In this document: piece after piece, positions 1 to 7,821 of the stretch | How positions within the stretch are numbered: the stretch's first letter is position 1 | How the letters are laid out: every line of letters begins with the position of its first letter | NCBI GenBank assembly: GCA_002862205.1 | Contig: PKCN01000011.1 | Span: 1-42,270 of the forward strand | DNA length: 42,270 bases | Direction of reading: 5' to 3' | Source: Planctomycetaceae bacterium | Lineage (GTDB): Bacteria; Planctomycetota; Planctomycetia; Pirellulales; Pirellulaceae | The notes under the pieces: generated by a model | Database searches by the model: none | Seen by the model: only the letters and a program-made list of their open reading frames with translations | Told to the model about the DNA's origin: nothing | Translations under genes and position numbers: made by a program

Positions 1-770
1 CAAATGCATCACCACTGAGTGATCCGCCCACGACGTCGAGATCATCTCCCGAATCGAAGTTCAGCGGGATTTCACTGAATGTGATGGTGACGGTTGATGT
101 GTTGTTGCTGTTGGAGAGAGTAGACTCGGTGATCCCAACCGTTGCCGAGGGATTGGTCGTGTCGATTGATACTGAGTCACTGCCACCGCTGCCCAGGTTT
201 CCGTTCGAGTCGGTGTAACTATTGAGATGCAGCGTCACTGATCCGGTTCCATTGAGATCGTCATCGGCGGTGTAGGTGGCAGTCCAGACCAGACCAGTCC
301 CGTCAAATGACCCACTGCTGAGTGATCCTCCTACCTCACTGAGATCATCGCCTGCATTGAAGTTCTGCGGGGTTTCACTGAAGGTGATAGTGACGTTGGA
401 TGTATTGTTGCTGTCGTTGAGGTCAGACTCGGTGATCTCAACCGTTGCCGAGGGATTGGTGGTGTTGATGCTCACCGTGTCAGAGTCGCCGCTACCCGGG
501 TTCAGTTCTGCATCGGTGTAACTGCCTGCCAGCAGTGTGACTGACCCGGTTCCACTGAATTCATCATTGGCCGTGTAGATCGCAGTCCAAACCACGTTGT
601 CCACATCGAAGGCTGCAGCACCGATCGATCCTCCTACGAGTACGAGGTCATTGACAGGATCAAAGTTTTCAGGAGCTTCGCTGAAGGCGATCGTGACAGC
701 AGTGGCGTTGTTACTATCGGAGAGAGAGGTTGCACTGATATCGACTATTGCGGACGGATTGGTTTGGACA
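1..770 (-). repeat. 101-residue (303-bp) Ig-like tandem repeats inside the giant surface protein
   Basis: The conserved segment encoding T-N-P-S-A-x-V recurs on the minus strand with its plus-strand copies starting near 137, 440 and 743, exactly 303 bp apart each time. Each unit continues with S/D-x-S-N-N-T/A-x-x-V-T-I-x-F-S-E-x-P and F-D/N-x-G/V-x-D-L, the signature of bacterial Ig-like domains in large adhesins. At least two complete units and one partial unit are visible. The array clearly continues beyond the left edge. Confidence 0.85.
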
Positions 771-2683
771 TATTCGTACGCTCCAATGTCGACGTTCGAG
801 TCACGAGCGACATTTCGTTGATCCACGTTGGGTGCATCAATGCTGCTCCCTGCGTCAATGGCTGCGTTGCCTGATAGAAGTGCATGGGTCAGAGTCGGAC
901 CGCCATTATCACTGAGATCGGCCATCGTGGTCTGAAAATCGTTTGCGTTTTGCTGGTCACCTGTATTCGGTCCAAACGCACTTGCCCCATCCTCGATATT
1001 GAATCCCAGCGAGTTGAGTGATTGATTGGTGTTGTTGCCACTGTTGTTGACGAGGATGGAATTCTTGATGTCGACTGATCCTGAACCCGGTTGAGCATGA
1101 AGCGTTGAGGATCCGGTATTGTTGACAATGGTTGCATTGGTGATGTTCACGTGGCTTTCGGTAAAGACCGCTGCACCTTGAGCAGCAACGTTGCCACTGA
1201 GGGTCACATTTGTGAATGTGCTTTCGTCAGTGGCGACGTTGTAGATCGCGCCCCCCTGTCCACCAAGAGTTTGGTTGTTGCTCAGCGTTGAGCGATCAAT
1301 GGTGAGACTTGTGCCCTCGTTATGGACCCCTGCTCCGGTCATGCCAGCGGTATTGTTGTTGAGTGTGGTGTCCAACAGTTGGATGGTACCCAAGCCCGTT
1401 TGGTGGATTCCGCCACCGGCAGTGTCAGCTGCATTTTCTTCAAAGGTGACACCTTGAAGCACTGCAGTGCCAGCATTGTCGAGTCCACCTCCGTTGAAAC
1501 CGCTGTTCGACTCGAATCGAACATTGTTGACAGTCAGAGTACCGCTGCTATTGCGAATCGCACCGCCGTCACCATCGCTGCTATTTCCGTCGCGGAGTGT
1601 CAAGTCTTCGATCGTGACGGTCACGTTTCCAATGATATCGAAAATTCGGTCAATGTCGTTCGCGTCGATAATTGTTACATCGACACCCGCCCCGATAAGG
1701 TGCACATTGCTCGCGACATCAAAGTCACCACTATCATTGGCGTCTTCGTTCGTGCCATCGAGACTCAGTGTGTAAGTGCCAGCAAGCAGTTCAATGGTTC
1801 CGTTACCCACCGTATTCACAACATCAATTGCTTCGCGAATACTCGTTATCGAGAGGGTTGGTGCGATTCGGTCTACAAAGTCGTCGGCGGTGATGATTGA
1901 TAACTTGTTCAACCATGATTGCTGGAGTTCTTCGCCAAAGATTACGGTCTGATCAATCGACCCAACCTGATGTTCGAGAATCCAGTCACCACCGTAAGTT
2001 GTGTGCCCAGTATCGTCTGAACTGGCAGCGACATCCGCTTCGGTTAGCGATGCAAGTGCACTGATCAGATTTTGGCCGGGTTCACTGTTGGCAAGATTGC
2101 ATCCGTATAAAAGGATGTCTGTATCTGATTGAAATGCGTTTTGCCATGAGGCAATGGCCCCCGCGTAGCCATCCATGTTGGCGTCGCTCAGCCACAGGTT
2201 GCCCAGTCTGATCGCGCCAGTTTCTGCGTGGGAAACAATGTGTAAGGCGGAAACGTCGACTTTGGTATCAAGCAATTCAGTGATTTGTTGAATTCCATCC
2301 CCGTTCCGATCCAGAACCATGATCTCGAGATTCTTGTCCGATTGTTCCAGATCAATCAGCAGTTGCTCGATATCTGGGACTCTCGAGTCAATGATCACGA
2401 CCTCTGAGGGAGGCATTTGGGCAATCGTGGTAGTACCATCGGCATCAGTGGTAGAACCTTGTGTGGTGGAATCGGCATGTTCAGCCGACGGGCTAGCGAC
2501 TTCCTGAGTTTCCGCCAGCACAGTCGGATCCAGTGGTGTCGCGCTGTACAGAATCCGCTCCTCCAGCGAATTGAGCTGGAGCGGTGGATCCTGCAACATC
2601 GGCGATCGTAAAGCGCGCATGCCATAGCACTTCGTCGCGTCAGCTGCGATCAGCCAGCTATGCCACCATTGTTTGATTTGCAT
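1..2683 (-). CDS. Giant LEPR-motif/DUF4347 beta-helix and Ig-repeat surface protein (C-terminus outside window)
   Basis: The frame stays open from an ATG at 2683 to the left edge, giving 894 codons without a stop. An in-frame stop lies just upstream, so 2683 is the first ATG. Residues 40-51 read LEERILYSATPL, close to the LEPR-xLL-type motif at the N-terminus of very large planctomycete and gammaproteobacterial repeat proteins. A DUF4347 domain follows (about 93-235, starting EVVIIDSRVPD and containing a YGCNLA-like segment). Next comes a right-handed beta-helix region rich in N-N-G turns (about 275-590), then a 'choice-of-anchor Q'-like end (GPTLTHALLSG...AIDAG...DIGAYE, about 590-640). From about 640 there are Ig-like repeats with a 101-residue period. 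There is no ordinary signal peptide, which fits a non-classical export route. Likely an adhesin or surface-layer protein. It is divergent from the TolC/SecA-like operon, so it is a candidate substrate (inference). Confidence 0.85.
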   Translation of the reverse strand, partial: MQIKQWWHSWLIAADATKCYGMRALRSPMLQDPPLQLNSLEERILYSATPLDPTVLAETQEVASPSAEHADSTTQGSTTDADGTTTIAQMPPSEVVIIDSRVPDIEQLLIDLEQSDKNLEIMVLDRNGDGIQQITELLDTKVDVSALHIVSHAETGAIRLGNLWLSDANMDGYAGAIASWQNAFQSDTDILLYGCNLANSEPGQNLISALASLTEADVAASSDDTGHTTYGGDWILEHQVGSIDQTVIFGEELQQSWLNKLSIITADDFVDRIAPTLSITSIREAIDVVNTVGNGTIELLAGTYTLSLDGTNEDANDSGDFDVASNVHLIGAGVDVTIIDANDIDRIFDIIGNVTVTIEDLTLRDGNSSDGDGGAIRNSSGTLTVNNVRFESNSGFNGGGLDNAGTAVLQGVTFEENAADTAGGGIHQTGLGTIQLLDTTLNNNTAGMTGAGVHNEGTSLTIDRSTLSNNQTLGGQGGAIYNVATDESTFTNVTLSGNVAAQGAAVFTESHVNITNATIVNNTGSSTLHAQPGSGSVDIKNSILVNNSGNNTNQSLNSLGFNIEDGASAFGPNTGDQQNANDFQTTMADLSDNGGPTLTHALLSGNAAIDAGSSIDAPNVDQRNVARDSNVDIGAYEYVQTNPSAIVDISATSLSDSNNATAVTIAFSEAPENFDPVNDLVLVGGSIGAAAFDVDNVVWTAIYTANDEFSGTGSVTLLAGSYTDAELNPGSGDSDTVSINTTNPSATVEITESDLNDSNNTSNVTITFSETPQNFNAGDDLSEVGGSLSSGSFDGTGLVWTATYTADDDLNGTGSVTLHLNSYTDSNGNLGSGGSDSVSIDTTNPSATVGITESTLSNSNNTSTVTITFSEIPLNFDSGDDLDVVGGSLSGDAF

Positions 2684-3002
2684 GGGGATCCACTCGGTTT
2701 CCGGTGGAGTCCTGGCTTGGGGGTTTTGTCAAAGCAGCGACCAAGATTCCATCTGAACTCTAGGGAACGCCAGTCAGCGAAGCCGGACGATCGGTCTGTC
2801 TGCAGCGAAACGCTAAAGCCGAGGTGCGGGTTATTTACTTTGGGGCGACTTTGACGGCAGTATTTTATACCGACGTAGGGAAATCCATCGAAGTAGCTGT
2901 TTCCGCTCAGTGGACACTGCCGATTCCCCTAAAGCAGAGTCCTGTAACGATCAGAGGGATTCTGCGCTCATTGATATTTGTCAGGGCAAGGAGCCGGCAG
3001 GA
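2684..3002. promoter_or_regulatory. Divergent intergenic region between giant surface protein and TolC/SecA-like operon
   Basis: This 319-bp gap separates two divergent starts, so it should hold promoters for both directions. An AT-rich stretch around 2830-2872 (ttattta, ttttatacc) is the best place for promoters, but no convincing -35/-10 pair with normal spacing was found. The short open frame on the plus strand from 2910 is treated as upstream of the true tolC-like start at 3003. No other gene, repeat or hairpin was recognised. Confidence 0.4.
2988..2993 (+). promoter_or_regulatory. Ribosome binding site deciding the start of the TolC-like gene
   Basis: AAGGAG lies nine bases before the ATG at 3003. 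It favours that start over the in-frame one at 2910, whose first 31 residues precede a typical signal peptide and look non-coding. Confidence 0.75.
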
Positions 3003-4952
3003 ATGATGTCTCTGATTAGGAGATCGCACTGTCTTCGAGTACGCGTGCAACATCGTGTCGTGGCTGCTTGTGTGCTCTGCTGTGTTCTCTGCTGTGTAAT
3101 GAGCGGGCATTCCTGGGCACAAAATCATGTCAGTACTCAGACCCCGGTGGGGATTGAAACCGCATTGATAGCGGCCACGAAGGCCCTGGACGCGGTGGCC
3201 CAATCCACAGCCGTGCCCCAATCCACCGCCGTGGATGTAGAGGTGCTACCATCTACCCAGGGGGTTAGCACCATCCCACAAGTCAACATTCCACTACCGG
3301 TCCAGCACGGACCTTACCGGGGGCAACTGGATCAATACCGGGTTCGAGCTGCGGAAATAAACGATGCCGATGCTGGCACTTCGACTGACCTGACGCTACC
3401 GGTTGCATCGGAGGAGATTTGGTGGCAGGAAATGGTCGCCAGTCCCATTGGGTTGTCCAGAAGAACATTACCTGTGGACTTGAACGGGTTGACGCAGACG
3501 GCCCTCGCCTGCTCCCCATTGGTCAAGAGCATTCTTACCGAACCGCGGATACGTCGAAGTGATCTGGTCGTTGCTGATGCTGAATTTGATACCACCGCGT
3601 TCATCGAAGGAAACTTTGCAGATACCAACGAGCCAGTGGGAAGCTTGTTGACGACAGGCAATGACGCAACCCGCTTTCGTGATCAAACCTTTTCGTCCGC
3701 TGCCGGGCTAAGAAAAAGGTCCCGAGCTGGTGGTTCTCTTGAATTAGTGCAGCGGGGTGGATTTCAAGCCAATAATTCCTCTTTGTTGGATCCCAACCCA
3801 CAGGGAACAACACGGCTTGAAATTAACTTCACACAACCGCTTCTCAAAGATCATGGTCGCGCTGTCAATAATACTCGTGTGCTGCTGGCGCAGATTGATA
3901 TTGAATTGGCGAAAAGTGACGTGCGATCCGAGCTTGAAAAACACCTCGTCGATGTGACCCGGGCCTACTGGGATTTGTTTGGAGCACGGGCGGGCTGGTT
4001 GCAACGCAACAGGTTATTGGAGGGGGCGATTGACTTGCACGCAATTCTGGTTGCACGGGATAGCGTCGATTCATTGAAACGGCAAATTCTGCGTGCTGAA
4101 GTAGCAGTTGCCAGCCGACGGTCAGATCTCGTTCGGGCTGAAACAAGAATTCGGAATGCACAGGCTCGATTGAGAGTGCTGACCGGTGATCCACGATTGG
4201 TCCAAAGTGCGGCCTGGGAACTTACCCCCCAGGAATCACCGCTCAGCATGCCGGTCAGTCTATCGACCAAAGAAGCCACAATCACTGCGTTGGACAACCG
4301 ACCCGACATTGCCAAGTCGATCCGGCAAATTCAATCTGTCTCAGCTCGCGTGGGTGCTGCCCGTAATCAGGTGCTTCCCCGTTTGGATATGATCCTGAGC
4401 ACTTATGTGGCGGGACTTGATCCTCAACGCGATACCTTTGGGGCCTTTGTCAATCAGTTCAGTGATGGACGTCCGAGTTATGCAGCAGGTTTATTGTTTG
4501 AAGTACCACTGGGAAATCGGGCGGGTCGTGCCCGTCTGGAAAGAGGCCGCTGGGAATTAACGCGGGCCATCCACGATTTCCAGCAAACCACAGATGTGGC
4601 GTTCACTGAGGTTGAAGTTGCTGTTCGGGAAACGCACACAGCACTTGGTGAAATGGTGACCAAGCAGCAGGCCATTGAAGCAGCGAGCCATGAGGTCAGC
4701 TACCTCAATCAGCGCTGGAAACTACTTCCCGATCCGGGTGAGTCAGCAGTGTTACTGATCGAAAATCTGCTTGATGCACAAGAACGACTGGCCGATGAGG
4801 AGCGGGGGTTTGTTCAGGCGCAAATGGCATACGCGATGTCATGGGTGCTGTTGCGTCAGGCGATGGGTGTTTTATTGCGATTCGAATCCGTGCCAGAGGA
4901 TTGCATGATCGTGGCAGAGGATGTCCCCCATTCGGGAGCTGCACGCAAATGA
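3003..4952 (+). CDS. TolC-family outer-membrane efflux/secretion channel
   Basis: Predicted 649 residues. The N-terminus has a basic stretch, a hydrophobic Cys-rich core (VLCCVLCCVM) and a likely cleavage after SWA (about residue 39), so the mature protein enters the periplasm and outer membrane. Residues about 50-150 form a spacer of low similarity to other families. Two outer-membrane efflux repeats follow: long amphipathic helices (LEKHLVDVTRAYWDLF, RAETRIRNAQARLRVLTGDP), NRPDI near residue 430, the beta segment FEVPLGNRAGRARL, and the final helix DAQERLADEERGFVQAQMAYA. This is the standard TolC/OprM layout, somewhat longer than usual because of the N-terminal spacer. It heads a tight operon and overlaps the SecA-like gene by ATGA. 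The trimeric channel would accept cargo from the HlyD-type adaptors encoded downstream. Confidence 0.9.
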   Translation: MMSLIRRSHCLRVRVQHRVVAACVLCCVLCCVMSGHSWAQNHVSTQTPVGIETALIAATKALDAVAQSTAVPQSTAVDVEVLPSTQGVSTIPQVNIPLPVQHGPYRGQLDQYRVRAAEINDADAGTSTDLTLPVASEEIWWQEMVASPIGLSRRTLPVDLNGLTQTALACSPLVKSILTEPRIRRSDLVVADAEFDTTAFIEGNFADTNEPVGSLLTTGNDATRFRDQTFSSAAGLRKRSRAGGSLELVQRGGFQANNSSLLDPNPQGTTRLEINFTQPLLKDHGRAVNNTRVLLAQIDIELAKSDVRSELEKHLVDVTRAYWDLFGARAGWLQRNRLLEGAIDLHAILVARDSVDSLKRQILRAEVAVASRRSDLVRAETRIRNAQARLRVLTGDPRLVQSAAWELTPQESPLSMPVSLSTKEATITALDNRPDIAKSIRQIQSVSARVGAARNQVLPRLDMILSTYVAGLDPQRDTFGAFVNQFSDGRPSYAAGLLFEVPLGNRAGRARLERGRWELTRAIHDFQQTTDVAFTEVEVAVRETHTALGEMVTKQQAIEAASHEVSYLNQRWKLLPDPGESAVLLIENLLDAQERLADEERGFVQAQMAYAMSWVLLRQAMGVLLRFESVPEDCMIVAEDVPHSGAARK

Positions 4953-6904
4953 TTGGCAAATGGATCGCGCAAAACAGTTGGGCAACGCGTGCCGGGCACA
5001 CGTCAAACCGCTTCAAATCGAATGATGTCTTTCCCCGGACAATCCAAACAGCAAGACAAGTAGCAGCGAGCTTGCATGGATCCACCACGCGTGAGTTTCA
5101 AAACCATGCACAGAAATTACGTCGCTTTTCACAAATCAACTCATGTCTCAATGATGATTCATTGTTGGCACTTGTCTGCGGCACGGTTTGTGAGGCCGTT
5201 CAGCGTGTGCTTGGATTCGAAATGTTCGATGAGCAGTTGAAGGCTGGGGCGGCGGTGTCCATGGGTGCGACGGTGGAAATGCAAACAGGAGAAGGCAAGA
5301 CGTTGGCCTTGGCAATACCTGCCTGCTGTCATGCCCTGACTGGGTGTGCTGTTCATGTTGTAACCCCCAATCACTACTTGGCTGGGCGGGACTGCCGGCT
5401 GTTGAGGCCCGTTTATGATTTGATGGGAATTTCAGTAGGGCTTCTTCTTGAGAATGCCACTGCAGCGCAGAAGAGAGATGCGTACGATGCAGATCTTACC
5501 TATGGACCAGCTCACGCATTTGGGTTTGATTATCTTAGTGATCAACTGACACTCGGACGCATGGATGAACTGAGCACCGGTGGTCATGCGTACCGGCGAG
5601 TGATGGGACAGGGGCTGGAAAAAGAGCTGCTGCAAAGAGGACTGCATACAGCGATCATTGACGAGGCTGACCATGTGCTCATCGATGACGCGGTCTCACC
5701 TTTGATACTCAGCGAAATGCGGTCTGATGCTAAATCTCCCGATGGCCCGGCACATCTGGCGGCTCGCAACATCCTGAATGACTTGGAGCCGGAATTGGAC
5801 TTTGCGTTCGTCGATCCAAATCAGGTGCAATTGACTCAACGCGGTTTTCAGACCGTTTATCGCGATGCAACGTTTGCAATGTTTCCCGGAATCGTGAGAC
5901 CTTGGCACGAGTATGTCACCCTGGCACTGAAAGCTGAGCACGTTCACCAACGAGACGTGCACTATATTGTGCGTGACCAACAGATCCAGATCGTGGATGC
6001 TTCGACGGGGCGGATTTTTGAGAGCAGAAATTGGTCTGACGGTTTGCATCAGGCCGTCGAAGCCAAGGAGGGGCTCGAAATCAGTTGTGAGTCCCGACCG
6101 CTTGCGCGCATCACGCGGCAACGCTTCTTCCGCAAATACAGGCAAGTTTGCGGTGTCACCGGAACGGCGTCAGGCTGCGAGAAGGAATTGGCAAAGAACT
6201 ATGGAACACCGGTCATTGAGATTCCAGTTCGTCTGCCATCTCAAAGAAGCTATTGGGAAACGCACTTCTCTGAGACTCAGGAACAGAAACAGAACGCAAT
6301 CGTCGCGGAGACGCGACATTGTATCGAGAGCCGTCGAGCTGTCCTGATTGGTACTCCGAGCATTGCGGAGAGTCAGGCGATCTCGCAATTGTTGGAAACC
6401 AACGGGCTCACACATCGACTTCTCAATGGTATTCAGGATGCTGAAGAAGCTGACGTGATCACACATGCTGGACGCGCTGGAGCGATCACGGTTGCCACCA
6501 ACATGGCTGGCCGAGGTACAGACATAAAATTGGAACCACAAGTAGCAGCCAACGGCGGTTTGCATGTGATTGTGACTCAGATGCATTCCTTTGCCCGTGT
6601 CGATCGTCAGTTGATCGGAAGATGTGCGCGTTGCGGCGATCCCGGCAGTAGTCGTGTTTTCGTGGCGTCAGATGATCCACTGCCTTCCGTCGTGGCACCG
6701 TGGATTGGACGTGCGATTCGCCGTTTGCCGACTTCCAAGGGTGCGGCCGTAGTCGCAGTTCAGTCACATCTTGCCAGTGCCCAGAAAAAACAGGAACGTC
6801 TGGCAGCATCACTCAGATGGCGAATGCTGCAGGCAGATAGAGAAACTCAACGGCTGCTCGAAAAAAACAAATTACCCGGACGATGTTTCAGTCTGGTGGG
6901 TTGA
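4949..6904 (+). CDS. SecA-like ATPase, short form lacking most of the C-terminal third
   Basis: The ATG at 4949 overlaps the TolC-like stop (ATGA), giving 651 residues and probable translational coupling. The SecA motor is recognisable: Walker A TGEGKT (K117), Walker B DEAD (238-241), the preprotein cross-linking region and second motor start (HYIVRD...IVDASTGR, GLHQAVEAKEG, VTGTA), TNMAGRGTD (517-525), and the last helicase motif RQLIGRCARCGDPGSS (553-568). Bacterial SecA is about 900 residues. Here only about 85 follow the last motif, so the helical wing, most of the scaffold and the zinc-binding tail are missing. The second motif has Cys at positions usually S/A and Q. It sits among a TolC channel and HlyD adaptors, with no other ATPase in the module, so it may drive export of a dedicated substrate (inference). 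It could instead be a Sec paralogue cooperating with the housekeeping SecYEG. Confidence 0.88.
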   Translation: MIGKWIAQNSWATRAGHTSNRFKSNDVFPRTIQTARQVAASLHGSTTREFQNHAQKLRRFSQINSCLNDDSLLALVCGTVCEAVQRVLGFEMFDEQLKAGAAVSMGATVEMQTGEGKTLALAIPACCHALTGCAVHVVTPNHYLAGRDCRLLRPVYDLMGISVGLLLENATAAQKRDAYDADLTYGPAHAFGFDYLSDQLTLGRMDELSTGGHAYRRVMGQGLEKELLQRGLHTAIIDEADHVLIDDAVSPLILSEMRSDAKSPDGPAHLAARNILNDLEPELDFAFVDPNQVQLTQRGFQTVYRDATFAMFPGIVRPWHEYVTLALKAEHVHQRDVHYIVRDQQIQIVDASTGRIFESRNWSDGLHQAVEAKEGLEISCESRPLARITRQRFFRKYRQVCGVTGTASGCEKELAKNYGTPVIEIPVRLPSQRSYWETHFSETQEQKQNAIVAETRHCIESRRAVLIGTPSIAESQAISQLLETNGLTHRLLNGIQDAEEADVITHAGRAGAITVATNMAGRGTDIKLEPQVAANGGLHVIVTQMHSFARVDRQLIGRCARCGDPGSSRVFVASDDPLPSVVAPWIGRAIRRLPTSKGAAVVAVQSHLASAQKKQERLAASLRWRMLQADRETQRLLEKNKLPGRCFSLVG

Positions 6905-6934
6905 ATTAATGCTCGCTTCATTTTTGTGGAATTC

Positions 6935-7795
6935 ATGATGGATATCATTGACTGGCGAATCACGACTCTCGCTCTGGCGATGCTGGTAGCGAGTAAGGCT
7001 GCGGCACAGGAAATCGAAACCTTTGTTGAACCTTATCGTGCTGCGGCACTGTCGACGACCGAGACGGGAGTCCTGGAACAAATCGTTGTGGAGGATGGTA
7101 GTCGCGTTCAAATTGGGCAAACACTGGCATGGTTGAATGACGATGTCCTGCATGCGTCGCTGAAGGTAGCTGACGCGGGCAGGCAAGCCAAAGCGGCTCT
7201 CAAAATTGCGGTCAATGAGGCTGCAATCTGCTTGCGACAACTTGAAAGCTATCGTTCTCTGCGCGAAAACGGTAACGCGACCGAACGTGAATTGGAACGA
7301 TCGCAAAGTGATTACATGCAGGCCGATGCTCGACTTGAAAACGTGCGAGAGGAACTCGCCGTTCGGTCACTCGAATATGCCCGCGTGCAAGCACAAATCG
7401 AGCAGAAGAAAATCAGGGCTCCTTTTGACGGTATCGTCGTTCGCGTGGACAAGGAAGTGGGGGAACAGGTTTCACCGACAGATCCTGTTGTTCTGCATCT
7501 TGTGCAAATCAAAACATTGAAGGCGCTCTTTTCTGTACCCGTTGATGCAGCCAGTGGTCTGCGTCCGGGCCATGTACTCAGACTGAGTATCGGGAACGGC
7601 GAGGAAACCCGAAACGGTGTGATCGAGCATGTCTCAGTAGTCGCAGACGCGACGAGCGGGACGGTCAGTGTGACAGTGCGAATACCAAATGCAGAGGGAA
7701 AAATAAAAAGTGGTTTGGCATGTCGTTGGAATCTGAAGCAACAGGCGAATGATGAAAATGCAAAACGGTTCGATGCATCACGCAGGGCTTATTGA
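6935..7795 (+). CDS. Secreted HlyD/RND-type periplasmic adaptor, module A
   Basis: The start is placed at ATG 6935. ATG 6938 and GTG 6926 are possible alternatives, as GGA at 6928-6930 is the only ribosome-binding-like sequence. The protein has 286 residues. Its signal peptide ends near AAAQE (about residue 25). A split lipoyl/barrel-sandwich domain follows (TETGVLEQIVVEDGSRVQIGQ, and later IRAPFDGIVVRVDKEVGEQV), interrupted by an alpha-helical hairpin (about 75-160) suited to docking on a TolC channel. A beta-barrel region with RPGHVLRLSIG and a short C-terminal region complete the fold. Adaptors of this size normally bridge an RND or ABC pump to TolC, but no pump is encoded beside it. It is 30 bp downstream of the SecA-like gene and 26 bp upstream of the GAF-adaptor gene. 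Confidence 0.85.
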   Translation: MMDIIDWRITTLALAMLVASKAAAQEIETFVEPYRAAALSTTETGVLEQIVVEDGSRVQIGQTLAWLNDDVLHASLKVADAGRQAKAALKIAVNEAAICLRQLESYRSLRENGNATERELERSQSDYMQADARLENVREELAVRSLEYARVQAQIEQKKIRAPFDGIVVRVDKEVGEQVSPTDPVVLHLVQIKTLKALFSVPVDAASGLRPGHVLRLSIGNGEETRNGVIEHVSVVADATSGTVSVTVRIPNAEGKIKSGLACRWNLKQQANDENAKRFDASRRAY

Positions 7796-7808
7796 AATGT
7801 GTTGCCTC

Positions 7809-7814
7809 AGGAGA
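7809..7814 (+). promoter_or_regulatory. Ribosome binding site deciding the start of the GAF-HlyD gene
   Basis: AGGAGA lies seven bases before ATG 7822. It favours this start over an in-frame TTG at 7792 that overlaps the previous stop codon. Confidence 0.75.
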
Positions 7815-7821
7815 CATTGGG

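Noticed and set aside
1322-1900. Plus-strand open frame of 192 codons inside the giant surface protein region
   Set aside because: It is antisense to a continuous minus-strand frame with clear DUF4347, beta-helix and Ig motifs, and has no recognisable domain of its own.
2910-3002. Upstream in-frame extension of the TolC-like gene
   Set aside because: It would place 31 residues before a clear signal peptide, while the start at 3003 has AAGGAG at good spacing.
4841-4948. Upstream in-frame extension of the SecA-like gene
   Set aside because: It lies wholly inside the TolC-like coding sequence; the ATG at 4949 forms a normal ATGA overlap.
4949-6904. Calling this gene the housekeeping secA
   Set aside because: The protein is about 250 residues short of normal SecA at the C-terminus and lies in an efflux-type operon.
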